Origin: Daedaleopsis sinensis
Lineage: Eukaryota > Basidiomycota > Agaricomycetes > Polyporales > Polyporaceae
Direction of reading: 5' to 3'
NCBI GenBank assembly: GCA_033807695.1
Contig: CM066307.1
Location: 3,410,001-3,474,000, forward strand
Length of the DNA stretch: 64,000 nucleotides
Both the position numbers and the translations under genes were made by a program. Shown here piece after piece: positions 36,101 to 47,884 of the stretch. The notes beneath the pieces were generated by a model. It saw nothing but the letters and a program-made list of their open reading frames with translations. It searched no databases and was not told the DNA's origin. Each line of letters opens with the position of its first letter. Position 1 is the first letter of the stretch.

Positions 36101-37522
36101 ATGGCGACCCGCACGGCGACATTCATCGACTACGTCGACACACCAGGCAGTGAGCAGAGCGCGTACTTCGACGCCCCGGTCATGATATTCAACAAGAAGT
36201 CAGCCGAGACGCTCCCTATGATCACTGAAGCCAAGACTCCCCCACGCCGCTTCGTCGAGAACCTTCCAGGGGCGTACGACACCGACGAGGACAGAGAGCA
36301 GGACGGCGCGACCGTCATCCGCGACGCATCTGTCAAGATCCCCCGCGACCCCAATGTCGGCAACGCGCCCACGGCAAGAGACGAGGAAGCAGTGGACGAT
36401 GCAGAGGACGACGCGCTCGGTGACGGCGGGCGCTTCAAAGCGTCTCATCACCGCTCCTCGTCCGTCGCGGTCACGGACTCGGGCTACGGCTCGGGCTCGA
36501 ACCTGCACGGCGCACGCCCGCAGTCCCGCGCGTCGCAGGCGAGCGACAAGATGGAGCCGATCCCCATCCTCTGGACCGAGTCCCCGCAGAAAACGCGCAA
36601 CCCCGCCCTTTCCGCCGCTCACGACGACGACGGCGGCGAGAGACCGAGGAAGGACAGCCCGTTCAAGCGCGCGTCGTCGCTCCGCTCGTTCCGCTCGATA
36701 GGCCCCCGCTCGAGCCTCGCGGACCAGGAGCGGGCGAGCATCAGGACTGCGCCGAGTGGCATGGACAAGAGCACGTTGCGGAGGCGCAGGATCACTTTGA
36801 GCGGGGGGAGCTTCGCTAGCGGGGCCGGCACGGTCGGCCCTGCGGCGAGCCCGGACCTCGACGACGCGTTCCACGCTCGCAGCCGCAGCGCGGAGCTCTC
36901 GTTGACGGACAAGCAGAAGGCGAAGTTGACCAAGTCTCAGAGTGAGTGGCTTCTCCATGCACGCCCATTTGGGGTAGGCTGACTGAGTGTTGTGTGTGGT
37001 ACAGTCAAGGAGGGCAAGAAGGTCGCGAAGATCATCGTCGCTGAGGGCAAGGCGGAGCAGAAGGCACTCGACGACGCGCTCAGAGAGCTCTCCGATCTGC
37101 AGAAGATGCAGAAGGCCGCAGTCAAGGTACGTCTTCCATCGAGACCAGTAGGTCTATCGACACACTCCCTGACACGTCCATCCACAGGAGGAGAGCAAGG
37201 CGTACTCATCGTACTCGAAGACCCTCCGCGACTTCCACAAGGTCGAGCTCGAGTTCTTCGCCGCCCGCGCCAAGTACGAGCGGGCGCAAGCGGACCTCCG
37301 CGCGCAGGAGGACGCGCGCGACGCCTCCCGCAGCCATGCCCGCGAGACGACCGAGATGCTGCAGGAGAAGAACCGGGAAGTCGAGTGGCTCAGGGCGCAG
37401 AAGTCCGTCGACGACGTGAGTGCTTGTTTTCGCTGTCGCTCCGCGACATTCATTTTGCTGACTTGGACGTAATGCAGCGCGAGCGCGAGGCCAAGGTCAG
37501 GCAGCTTACCGGCAAGGCGTGA
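36101..37522 (+). CDS. Coiled-coil protein, intact copy (411 aa)
   Basis: Exons 36101-36941, 37005-37126, 37188-37415 and 37478-37522; introns of 63, 61 and 62 bp, all GT-AG with phases that agree. This is the only copy with a natural end: exon 4 codes REREAKVRQLTGKA then stop. The N-terminal 270 residues are low-complexity with Ser/Arg clusters and look like phosphorylation-rich disorder; the C-terminal 130 residues are a charged helical segment (KEGKK, EGKAEQKALDDALREL, MLQEKNREVEWLRAQK). No signal peptide or membrane segment. A name such as Ncp1-type DNA-binding protein is possible but not shown by the sequence. A TATA-like box sits at 35975-35983. Confidence 0.8.
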
Positions 37523-39783
37523 ACGCGAGTTTCAATGAGGGATATCATCGACCGAGGCCTGCTTTTGGCCTCCTTCATCTTGGATTGGATTGGATTCGTC
37601 TCTCCTCCCCCCACATTCATAATCCCATACTGTCAATCTCTGCTGCAGGACTGTTATCATACCACACAATTGTATTCCTATTTTTTGTTCCAGTGCTCCT
37701 CCGAGTTCTCGTTCGCATAAAACACACATTGCTAGCCCCGATCCCCTCCGTTCGCTCCCGAATCTCGAATGTATACCACGAATTGCTAGGCTACTGATTA
37801 CTGGACTTTTTACTGAATGATAATCATACTGTACTTGCCACCGCGTTCACTGACTGCAAGTCATAACATCATCTCGTGAGAACCATGCTTGAGCCGAATG
37901 CGGAAAGGTGCAGAGGCCGCTTGGGCGTCCGACACTGTTTGCCTCCGTACCTCTTAGCATTCGCCTCTCAACGACGCTCAGTTTGCAAGATTGGAGTTCA
38001 AGAACCGTCTTCTCTTCTTCATCTGAACACGCGAACGCTACGCTACGACCGAGGAGATTGAGGACTGGAACTGGGCAACAAGTGGAAGGCGCGGAGCATA
38101 CAACCAGTGGCAGGGACGATAGGCGCTGGCGCAGAACACGACTACTGCAGTCTCAGGCGACTCAGGATGCGGCGGTCACACCCGCGCGACACAACATACT
38201 CATGGGGGACCTCTCTCGGCACCGAACGCGACGCATACATCCAGCCCAGACACTTTTCTGGGCACGCTACACGCTGCCTGAGTACTAGAGTCACAGCGAC
38301 GCTTGGCGCTCTCAGCCTCTGCATCTGGACACATGCGAGCTGGCGCATTCAAGAATGGCTATACAAGTACGCAAGGAAGAGCGCATCAAGTGTGAGTCGG
38401 ACCTTACATCTCGCACTCGACCGAGATTTCCGAGTCGCGACGCGAAGTGTCGCGTTCCAAGTCGCGCGCCTGACTCGATGTAGCTCCGGATACGTGCGCA
38501 ACCTACGACGCACGCACTAAAACCTCTACGTGTGCGAGCAAAAGGCTCGCCGGGGTCTATTTGGCAGATGCACTGTCTTTCGAAGGTGTCCGCAGACCAC
38601 GCGGATATTCCTCATAGACGTGCTTGCCTCGTGCTCGTGCTGGGCGGAGTATTGGCCCAGTTATACTAGCGCGACATTCGGAGCTTGTCGCTGCGCGACT
38701 TGCGCCTCATCGGAGGTTGTCGGAGTCGTCGGATATCTCGTCTCCTCCTACCCACCAGCAGTCTACACTCAAACTGATATGACCTCCACGATATCAGGAA
38801 GCTCGATATTTTGCACAGCTCGAGGTGGATCTCTGTACGGAGGAGGCAGTGACAGTACGGCGGACTCGGGCCCTCCCCGAAGTTCCCGGGTGACTGCCAG
38901 CAAGTTCAGGTTCGTCTACATCGCCACCCACCTCTGGCTATGCTTCGGGATATGTGTTGACGTTTGCTTCCTCTATTCGTAATCACACACAGCTGAATGC
39001 TGACACTACTGGTCACATTCGGAGCCCGTCATATTTGACACCGAGGGTGGGCGTAAGCCCTTCCAACGTCCCTTGGCTGTGCCTGTGAGCCGGCGGCACC
39101 GGCGGCTGCCGGCATACAACTGAGGTGGTTCTGCTTCTGTTTATCCATGTGGTCGCCGCCGGTCCATGCTCCGGTGACTTTCATCATGTCCGGGGAGGGT
39201 TTTGAGGTACGTATTCTCATCTGTTCTGGCTCTTGGGGACGCTGTATAACGGGCGGGACTGAGAGCAGGATATGTGACTACTTGAAGGCAAACAAGGAGC
39301 GCTGCAAACGACTACACCCCGGCAACCTTACATCTTGCGGCGATGAAGGCAGTGATACGGCTGTCACACATGGCGCTTTCTCCCGCCCAAGGTGAGCTTC
39401 TTTACCGATTCCGGGCCACGGTCCTCGCTCGACGCACGCTCTGACCGCCCTGGCAGTGTAGAAATGGAAGAAGATCCCGGGGCGTCCAGGGCCAGCGGTG
39501 GCACAGAAGCTGCGGCAGAGTTCACTCTACCCTGGCTTCGGGCATCTCGCTGATGTCACAATCCGTAGCGTTCTCGGCATGCCACATACGAGCACAACAC
39601 GCGGCTGTGTCTGCGAAGACGGACACGAATAGGCCTCGTTGTCTCCGGTACATATACCCCCAGCCTGCCCCCGCCGACTCCCGTCCTCCCACCCATTCCC
39701 CTTCGACGCTGGGGTGGTCTCGGTCCCGTTCAGGCTCCCTCGTCCTCCTCACGTAGTCTGTTTTCTTTCTCACTCTCACGACC
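37523..39783. other. Intergenic DNA absent from copies 1-3
   Basis: Of this stretch plus the flanking coding ends, 37494-40358 is missing from array copies 1-3. Open frames at 37908-38288, 38107-38520 and 38530-38982 have no recognisable motif or intron-linked continuation and are not called. A GC-rich near-palindrome (GCCGGCGGC...GGCTGCCGGC) lies at about 39089-39113. The sedolisin promoter should be at the right end; a TATA-like ACATATACC lies at about 39650. Confidence 0.5.
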
Positions 39784-42081
39784 ATGTATGTTTCTTTCAG
39801 CTTCCTTTTCTCTCTTCTGGGCGCCGTCGCAACCGTCTCCGCCACAACCATCCCGCCACACTCCCGCCGCGTCCTCCACGAGCGCCGCGACACCCTCCCG
39901 CACGGATGGGCTCTCCACCGCCGCGCGGACCCCGACACGGTCCTGCCGCTGAGCATCGCGCTGCGCCAGTCGAACCTCGACAAGCTAGATGAGTACCTGC
40001 TCGACGTCGCGGACCCCGAGTCGCCCAACTACGGCAAGCACTGGACGGCGGCGCGTGTCGCACAGACCTTCCGGCCGTCCAGGGAGTCCCTGCAGTCCGT
40101 ACACGCGTGGCTCGCCGACGAGGGCATGGACACCTCCCGCGTGCGGCTCAGCAAGGACCGCGGGTACGTGCACATGAACGTGACCGTCGCGGAGGCCGAG
40201 CGGCTGCTCGCCGCGGACTACTTTGTCTACAAGCACGCGGAGAGCGGCGTCGAGCACGTCGGCTGCCACTCCGGTTACCACCTCCCCGAGCACCTCGTCG
40301 CGCACGTCGATCTGGTCACCCCGACGGTCGAGTTCGGGGGCGTCACCCTTGGGGCGCGCGTCGCGAAGCGCAGCGCCGCGTCCCCGGGTGCCACCGGAGG
40401 AGGGATGAAGAGGCCTGTGGCGCCAAAGACCCCGATTAAGCCGGCGGTGCGTGTGCCATCCGAGTCCGACGTCAAAGATGGTTCGGGGTGATTGATATGA
40501 CCGCTTTTGTGCCGCAGGACGTGCTGACGGACGCGGACCACTGCGACACTCAAGTCACGCTCGACTGCATCCGCGCGCTGTACGACTTCCAGCCGAATCT
40601 GCAGGCGACCGACCAGAACACGGTCGGGGTCGGTGAGTGCCGCTGCGTCGTTGTTTTGGGTGAGGCTGACGAGAGCACACGGCAGTCGAACTCGCGGACC
40701 AGACGCTGTCGCCGAACGATCTCACGACGTTCTTCCAGAAGTTCGCGACGGATTCGGTGAACACGCAGCCCACGCTCGTGAGCATCGACGGGGGTGCGCC
40801 TTATTGTTGCCCTTACGGTGTCCTGTGCTGCAACTGACGCGGCGCACGCAGGCACGATCAACGCGGACGAGACCGACCCTAACCTGATCGGGGAGTCGAA
40901 CCTGGACTTTGAGCTCTTGATGGGTCTCCTCGGCAAGGACCAGGAGGTCAAGCTGTACCAAGTCGGCGGCAGTACGTCCTGCACCACAGAGTCCATCCGC
41001 ATATCTGGCTGACCGCGCGTGTGCAGGTAGCTCGTTCAACCTCCTCCTGGACGCCATCGACAACGTCAACAACGGCTTTTGCGGCTTCGACGGCGGCGAC
41101 GACCCCGACTTCGACTTCGTGGACGCGGGCACGACCGAGGACTGCGGCAACAAGCCCCCCTCGTTCGTCTACTCGGTCTCGTACGCCGGCGGCGAGGACT
41201 TCCCCGCGCAGTACATGCAGCGCCAGTGCACCGAGTACGGCAAGGTGCGCCCATCCCGCCTCTGCCCCCTCATTAACATTAACCTTGCCCATTGCCCATT
41301 GCCCATTGCTCGCCCCGCGACAGCTCGGCCTGCTGGGCATGACCTTCTTCTACGCGTCCGGCGACAACGGCGTCGCGTCGAACGCAGACGGCCTCTGCCT
41401 GCAGGCGGACGGGAGCACCGCCGCGGGCACGGGCAACTTCCTCCCGAACTTCCCCGCGACGTGCCAGTACGTGACCGCCGTCGGCGCGACGCAGGTCGAC
41501 GCGGGCAAGGGCGTGTCCGACCCGGAGGTCGCCCCGACGCGCTTCGGCTCTGGGGGCGGCTTCTCGAACGTGTTCCCGCGCCCGGACTTCCAGGCGCGCG
41601 CGGTCGGCACGTACCTCGCGAACTTCGTCCCGGCGGGCCTCGCGCAGGGCGTGTTCAACAGCGGCGGGCGCGGGGTGCCCGATATCTCTGCGAACGGGTT
41701 CCCGACGGCGGTCGTGATCAACGGCCAGTGGACGCTCAGCGGGGGCACGTCGGCGTCGACGCCCATCGTCGCCGCGATGATCGCGGCCATCAACGACGCG
41801 CGGCTCGCGGTCGGCAAGAGCTCGCTCGGGTACATCAACCCTGCGGTGAGTGCTAGTGCTGCTTTTCGTCGTCGGGGGCTCGGGGCTCGGGGCTGACGCG
41901 TGTGGCTCCCCTGCAGCTGTACTCGAACATGTTCGCGAGCGCGTTCCACGACATCACGAGCGGGTCGAACCCCGGCTGTGGCACGGACGGGTTCACGGCC
42001 GCGCCAGGCTGGGACCCCGTCACGGGCCTGGGCACGCCGAACTTCCCGCTGCTCCTCGACCGCTTCATGATGCTGCCCTGA
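39784..42081 (+). CDS. Secreted sedolisin (S53) tripeptidyl peptidase, intact
   Basis: Seven exons: 39784-40446, 40518-40632, 40686-40793, 40852-40971, 41027-41244, 41324-41845 and 41917-42081; 636 aa. A hydrophobic N-terminus (MYVSFSFLFSLLGAVATVSA) is a clear signal peptide. A pro-kumamolisin-type propeptide follows (residues of about 25-200), then the S53 catalytic domain. The Glu/Asp catalytic pair is E310 and D314 in GESNLDFE, the oxyanion Asp is D422 in ASGDNG, and the nucleophile is S551 in GGTSAS. The C-terminal calcium site is visible as DITSGSNPG...PGWDPVTGLG. Family role: acid secreted protease releasing tripeptides from protein N-termini for nutrition. Intron 1 uses donor GTGCGT at 40447; a later GT would give an intron of only 30 nt and an immediate stop. 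This gene is the source relative of the array fragments. Confidence 0.95.
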
Positions 42082-42654
42082 GGCCGATATCCGACGACGA
42101 TTCTACGAGGGGGTGCTTCACGAGCGGACTTTTGTTTTGCTGAGGTTTTTTCTTCTGAATTCTGCCAGTGTGCGATGTTCCTGGGCTTTGCGACCGTCGA
42201 CGTTTCTCTCTTGTAGCGCTATGGACTTCTAATCTTTGCCGCACGTTCGTTGTATCCGCGAGGACGCTGTCGTATATAGGTAGTTAATAACAGTAGTTCA
42301 CAGGTTATGACTGGTCGGATTAATCGGAATGCCGGCCCCCGCAAGGCGTTCATTGCATGGCAACATCGCAGGGTCACCGAAACACTTCACCGGCGCCGTT
42401 GACGCGTGGACGACCACCAGTGCCTCGCTCGCTGACCGTCGTCACCAGCAATTTGTCCTACTTATGCTGAAGTCAATCACCAACCCCAGATGCTATGTAT
42501 ACACCGAGTCTAAACAACAACATATAGTCCTGCCCGTGATAGCACAACACACGTACACCGCTCCTACGCCCAGCGGACGTCCCAAGCACCTCATGAATAT
42601 CGTATATAGTCACCATGCCGGGCGAGTCGTTCCGAATCTCCAGAATCACCGTGG
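42082..42654. other. Convergent intergenic region
   Basis: Lies between the 3' end of the sedolisin (+) and the 3' end of the P/Q-rich gene (-), so it should hold both 3' UTRs and poly(A) sites. AT-richer than the neighbouring exons; no other gene seen. Confidence 0.6.
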
Positions 42655-44148
42655 TCAGAACATCAGCGGCTGCGGCCAGTCCGGGAGGCTCGTGAGCGCG
42701 GCGTTGATCGCCTCGCGCACGCGTCGTTTCGACGCGACGTCGTTCGACTGCCGGTACCCCGCGAAGACCTCCTGCATCTGGAACGACGAGGCCGCGATCG
42801 TGTCTGCCAAAACCGAAACCGAAAACAACCGAGGTGAGTCTCTCGCACTGGCAGCGCCGGATCTGCCGCACAAGGCAAGGCAAGGCGAGGCGAGCAAATG
42901 CAAATGGGGGCGTACCGATGTGCATCACAGCCTCCTTGACCATCTGTTTCCCGGTCCGCGCGTCGCAGACCTGCTTGTCAGTGCTTGGAAGGGGCCGCAG
43001 AGCACGAAGGGACGCACGTTCTCGAGCTGGGCATACTGCTGCGCCGGCCCCGGTCCCGGTCCGCCGCCGTACATCCCGCCGTAGCCGCCCCCACTGGCAC
43101 CCCCGGGCCCGCCGAACAGCCCGGCACCGCCCATGGCCTGCATGCGCGCCTCGAGCTCGCCCTTCCTCGCCTCCCAGGCGGTCCGCAGCACGTCCAGGCA
43201 GTTGTCCACCTGCACGCATGTTCAGCCCCGCGTCCGAACTGGGTATGACTATGGACATGTGCGATTGAGACTGAGACTGACCTGTTTCCATGAGTAGGAG
43301 TCCCACGACTCGAGCTCCGCCTTGTGCGAGTGCACGTACTCGCGCGGATGCGGCCCTCGCGCGCCACTGCCCGACCCCGCCCGCGCCGCACCGCCCGGGG
43401 TGCCCACACCGCCGACGCCGGTGTTGGAGTACGGGTCGAACTCGGCGAGGTAGGACGGCCGCTGTGCCATCTGCATCTGCGCTTGCTGTCCAGGGAAGCC
43501 CTGTGGATATCCCTGCCCCTGCCCCTGCCCCGGGCCGTACTGCGGGGACTGCATGCCGGCGTACCCCGGATACTGTTGCGGTTGAGGCTGTTGCTGCTGC
43601 TGTTGCGGCATGCCTGGGTATGCGCCGTTGACGTGCGCGGAGAGCTGCTGGCCGAACGAGCTCGTCGGCTGGTAGGGCATCCCTGACATCTGCGACTGTA
43701 ACTGGGACTGGGGCTGGGGCTGGGGCTGGGGTTGTGGCGAGAAGGACTGGCCGTAGGACTGCTGCGGCTGTCCGAAGCCCGAGCCCTGCCCTTGTCCCCA
43801 GCCGGTGGCCTGCTGTGGCTGCTGCTGGTACCCGCCTCCGTACCCTTGGGGAGACATCGGCCCCTGGCCTTGCGCTCCAAAGTATCCAGTCGCATTCGTG
43901 TTCAGGGAGGAGGTCGAGGGCCTGTTCAGCCAGGACGTGTACTGGGAGCCTGAGGTGGTGGGGTCGTCGGAGCCTGTGATGTCCGGGTAGCGCGCGAGGG
44001 CGTTCGCGGAGTGGTCGATGAACGGGTTGTTCGAGAGCTCGGGCGGCGGCGAGCCATATGCTGGGCGTGAGGAGTACATGGGAGAGTGCGGATCTGATAG
44101 CGACGAGGTGGATGAGAGCGAGGAATGAGCAGCCTGGGATCCGCCCAA
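42655..44148 (-). CDS. P/Q/G-rich protein with NPF motif (420 aa)
   Basis: Exons in transcript order: 44148-43282, 43209-43018, 42970-42916 and 42803-42655; introns of 72, 47 and 112 bp, phases 0, 0 and 1. The 47-bp intron has a good CTGAC branch site. Residues 1-240 are disordered and rich in Pro, Gln, Gly and Ser (poly-QP near 120-195). An Asn-Pro-Phe tripeptide lies at 41-43, the motif bound by EH domains in endocytic proteins. From about residue 275 the protein is more ordered (HKAELESWDSYSWKQVDNCLDVLRTAW, then KQMVKEAVMHI and FQMQEVFAGYRQS), ending LPDWPQPLMF. It looks like a conserved basidiomycete protein, perhaps a trafficking adaptor, but this is a guess from one motif. Confidence 0.75.
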
Positions 44149-44724
44149 TCCTGGACTACTGCGGGCGGCGCTTCAGGGGCGGTGGCACCGACGCGTGGCA
44201 AGCCGCTCGCGCCCACGTGACACGCGTCTCATTTGGGACGCGTCGCGGCGCGTTTTCATGAACTCACTTCAGCAAACTTCACCTTCACTAGTACTCCCTG
44301 CGACCCAGGCCAATGTCCCATGCGTTGTCCATCGAGAAGTACGAAAAAAGATGTTGCGTGCAAGGATTATTTCAATGTGCTATTGGTACGAGCAGATCTA
44401 CCCAGTCGAATCCTCCTGAAGATGTTTTCGAAAAGGTCGCTGCAGGATGTCGATAGTGCGAGAATGTGCGCATGCGCGCGTACAAGATCCATCTTCCTGC
44501 GCACTGAGTACTGAGTACTGAACCATAACAAAGAAATCATATCTCTAATCGTACAGCCTAGCCTTAATCCTAGATACAATGATGAGCGGTGGTTACATAG
44601 AAATCTTATGCCCGGCCGGAGGGGCAGACCAAATGTACACGGATGCGACACGCACATCCCAATTAGTAGGTTCGTCACCAACCCCCCTCTCGTGGAACAC
44701 CTCACTCGACACGATCAACGGGTC
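44149..44724. other. Promoter region of the P/Q-rich gene
   Basis: Between two minus-strand genes: the 5' region of the P/Q-rich gene and the 3' UTR of the 764-aa gene. Contains a short tandem run of ACTGAGT near 44503-44521. No gene seen. Confidence 0.5.
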
Positions 44725-47124
44725 TCAAACCTCGACGGCGAGCGCACGGCGCATCCGCCTCTCCCTCCTCTGCTCTCGGCGCTCCCGCCGCCTCTCCTTG
44801 TGCACCCGGAAGCTGTCCTCGCGCCCGACCTGCACCTTCTCCCGCACCGCCCGCGCGTTCTCCTGCGCGACCGAGATGCGCCCGCGCACCTGCGCGCCGA
44901 CCGACGAGAGCAGCCGCTGCCCGACCTCCCGCAGCTCCTTCGCACGCGTGCGCGCCCGCTCGTGCCGCGCGCGGATGCTTGCGCGCACGACGCCGACCGC
45001 CGTGCGGCCGTGCGCGAGCACCGTCTCCGTCTGCCGCCCGATCGCACGCGCGAGCTCGTCGAGCGCGTCCAGGAGCTCCTGTACGTCGTGCACCGTCTGC
45101 GCGAACATCGTCTGGACGTCGAAGTACTCGGCGAGCGCCCCAGCGATCCGTGTGCTCAGCGCGTAGACCGAGTCGCCGTCCACCGCGCGTGCCTTGCCCT
45201 TGCCCTTGTCTGAGATGGAGACGGAGATGGAGACTGGGGGCGGCGGAGGGGCGACGACGGCGAGCGAGTTCACCTTGTGGTAGGCGTTGTTCGGCAGCGA
45301 GGGGGTAGCCGGCATGGGGCGCAGCATAAGCTCCGTCGTGGGCCTAAACTTCTCGGGCCAGGTGATGAGCCCGCATCCACAGGAGCACTCGGACGGAGCG
45401 CTTGTGCCTTCAGGCTCCGGATCGTCGACAGGCGCGGCGGTTGGAGATGGAACAGCCTTGGCGGCGACCGAAGAAGACGTGGAGGCCACTCCATAAGGGC
45501 TGATGGCGGCGAGGGCGAAGTCCTTCAGTGAGGAAGGGATCAATCCTACGCTCGACGAAGTCGGCGTTGGGGCGGGGAGGGAAGCATTCGCCACGGGCGA
45601 GGGGGCAACGCGCGCGATCATGTCGACTGTGGGGGTAGCACGACGTGTAGCATGAAGTGGGAGAGAGCCGTTGACAAGGTACCCCAGGACAATCGAGAGG
45701 ATGGCGAACCTGCACGGGGACATGTGAGTAAGACAGCCGAAGACGGCGTGTTATGAGGGCTTACAACGTGATCGCATTACGAGATGCAATGTTGCTGCCT
45801 GCCCACTGCTCTGTCCAGGGCAGAAGCGGTCGGAAGGCGCGTGCAACTCTGGCGGGCGGCGCAGAGTCGATTTCTTCCTCTTCAATGACCGCGGACCTGC
45901 TAGACGTGAATGCAGCGGACACAATCTTGCTCTTCGGGACGAGCATACTGTCCCACTGGTGTTCGGCATCGAGCAGACGGTCGATGGGCGAAAGCGTGTC
46001 TTCGTCGTCTTCAAGCTCATCTTGGGTGAGAACAGGCATGTATAGCGTATGTTCAGGCACCGTAGACATGGGAGCTGGCAGGAAAACGATGGCTAGCGAG
46101 GGCCGATCTGACAGAGCTAGCTGGACCGACTGAGACCCGATGAAGTTAGATTCCCAGAACGAAGCAGAATGTGACCTACCTCCTTCCCACACAATGCGGA
46201 CTCAGTGCGATCGATAATTGAGATTATGTAGTGCGTCGCCCGCCCACCACCGAGGAGCATGTGGATGTTCTGCGGCACATGTATTGGCGGGAGCGACGAG
46301 AAGCCACACTGTGTGGCGGCCATGAGCTTCTCAAGGACTCGGTGGACAACACGATGCTTGATCGCCGATGATGAGCCATAGAGTACGATGTAGAAGTCAA
46401 TGACGACGTTGGAGGGCACCTCGGTACTAGGGGCTGCATCGACCGGCGCGACCACAGGCATGGGGATTGCGCCCGGATCTACGGTGGTGAGCGTCGCCTC
46501 CACCACGATATCAGTGGGAGCTTGGGTGTCCGCGGTGGACTGAGTCATGTCGGCAGTGATGTCCTCATATGAGGGCGACAGCGAGGATGGAGAGGGGTTT
46601 GAGCTCGTCATGGGGTCGGGGAAGGAGAGACGGAGGTCGCGCAGGATGGACGTCTGCGAAGATGCATTGAGCGAGTTGGAGCGGGACGCACTGAGGGTGC
46701 TAATCATGCTCTGGTCGAGCGCATCCTTGACCCGCCGTTCCTCCTCTGGGTCTCCAAGGGCGATATGTTCAGCAACCGCAGCTTCAGAGAGGGCGACTGT
46801 CCTGAATGACAAAGATTGCTGTGAAAGCCGGAGCAAGTGGTCACCTGTGCCGGCTCGGGGGAGCGGGGGAGGCGCCTCCGAGTCGTCTACACCTTCCTCG
46901 ACGATACCCTCCCATCCGTGCACTTCCCCCTCGCGAGAGCTTGTGTGGCTTGAAAGAGACTGTCTTGAAGAAGGACGATAGTCGGAGGCAAGATCTTCAC
47001 GATCACTGGCATCGGAGTCCGCGAAGGAATCGTTGTCTTCGGAGGCCCTGCTGCTAATGTCGAGCCAGTCGGAGTCAGACAAGCTCTCGACTTCGGATAG
47101 GTTGTTGAGATCGTTGGGATCCAT
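44725..47124 (-). CDS. 764-aa acidic, single-TM, coiled-coil protein
   Basis: Exons in transcript order: 47124-46180, 46129-45765 and 45709-44725, with introns of 50 and 55 bp. The N-terminus is acidic and Ser-rich (LSEVESLSDSDWLDISSR). Residues of about 240-335 alternate hydrophobic and polar segments (VVIDFYIVLYG, THYIISIIDR, PSLAIVFLP) like a folded alpha/beta region. One strong hydrophobic stretch at about 432-453 (FAILSIVLGYLVNGSL) predicts a membrane anchor. It spans the second splice junction (TT|G), which supports the model. A cysteine pair CSCGCG lies near 515. The last 180 residues are a basic/acidic helical region (AKELREVGQRLLSSV, RVHKERRRERREQRR). The family is not recognised beyond an impression of a conserved basidiomycete membrane protein. 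Confidence 0.75.
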
Positions 47125-47192
47125 GGGTGGGTGTAAGACCACGCAAGTGAAATGTGGTCTCGGGTCAGGAGGGGTTGGCATACGGACGTCGC

Positions 47193-47199
47193 TTATATA
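47193..47199 (-). promoter_or_regulatory. TATA box that decides the start of the 764-aa gene
   Basis: TATATAA on the minus strand. An in-frame ATG at 47181 lies only about 12 bp downstream and would usually be upstream of the transcription start, so the ATG at 47124 is preferred. Confidence 0.6.
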
Positions 47200-47884
47200 G
47201 GGATGATGCCGGGCAGTTGATGACTGTTTGCCCCTTGCCCTAAATGGGCGAGGGTTATCTTATCATGGACATTGGACATGCTCTTCAGCACACGACTAAT
47301 TTGGCCCTGATCCGCATTGTCACAGTGCCTCTTAGTGCCTCTATACTATCGCTATTATGTAGTTATCTCTTCGCGGTGGACACGCAATCGCGGGCTTCCG
47401 TTGCTATCGATGACCTGAATTCAACGATGGGAACCTGAGCTAACTTTCTATGTAGGGAAAATGATGCCGTGTACAGCTAACGGGACTCCACGTTGTCCTT
47501 CTCGTACCTCTGCGGCGCCCGCAGTCTCGACGTGGACAACTAAGTAGCACTAGGCTGTACTACGATATTGGGTCATGTCGTGTGACGTCAGTCACGTGCA
47601 ATGTCCTTTGTACGATTCCCCCCTCCTCCCCTGGCGGCCTGGCTGGCCCAAGAGAATACTTAATGCTGGCTTGTGCGCTAAAGTAGATCACAGGAGCTAC
47701 GCGAGGGCCCTCACAGGAGACTTGAATTGACACTAAGGACCTTGCAATTAAGTTCATACAGTGTAGATAGTGATCGGAATCTTATCTTATCAGATAACCT
47801 TGCCAGGTTCACACTAGTCACTTTGCACGACTTTCTTAAGCTTGCGTTCAACTTCCACATCTTAGCTTCGCTCGAGCTCGGAGG
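47200..47884. other. Divergent promoter region
   Basis: Between the minus-strand 764-aa gene and the plus-strand F-box gene. Contains GTCACGTGCA near 47590 and a C/T-rich run followed by GGCGGCCTGGCTGGCC at about 47615-47650. No gene seen. Confidence 0.5.

Larger units (their letters stand above)
28895..37493 (+). repeat. Tandem array unit, copy 4 (right-hand end, natural 3' continuation)
   Basis: This copy matches the other units for 8599 bp and then, at 37493/37494 in the last exon of the coiled-coil gene, leaves the repeat pattern and continues into the natural end of that gene and unique DNA. It lacks the sedolisin fragment carried by copies 1-3. Two single-base differences from copies 1-3 were seen, both in the last 115 bp (37379 and 37454); none was noticed in the preceding 8.4 kb. 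Confidence 0.95.

Noticed and set aside
1..37493. Helitron or LTR-transposon array
   Set aside because: No Rep/helicase, reverse transcriptase, integrase or transposase frame, no LTR pair and no CTRR end with hairpin at the unit borders. The unit edges fall inside host exons, as in a segmental duplication.
1..37493. CRISPR array or satellite DNA
   Set aside because: The repeat unit is 9.8 kb and gene-bearing, with no short repeat/spacer pattern, and the organism is eukaryotic.
38107..38982. Two open frames of 137 and 150 codons downstream of the intact coiled-coil gene
   Set aside because: Irregular composition, Cys/Ser-rich translation without motif, and no sensible intron joining them.
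40488..40517. 30-nt intron in the sedolisin gene
   Set aside because: Too short for this genome and gives a stop two codons later; the 71-bp intron from 40447 restores the family sequence.
47125..47181. Upstream start codon at 47181 for the 764-aa gene
   Set aside because: It lies about 12 bp from the TATA box, so it is probably not in the mRNA.
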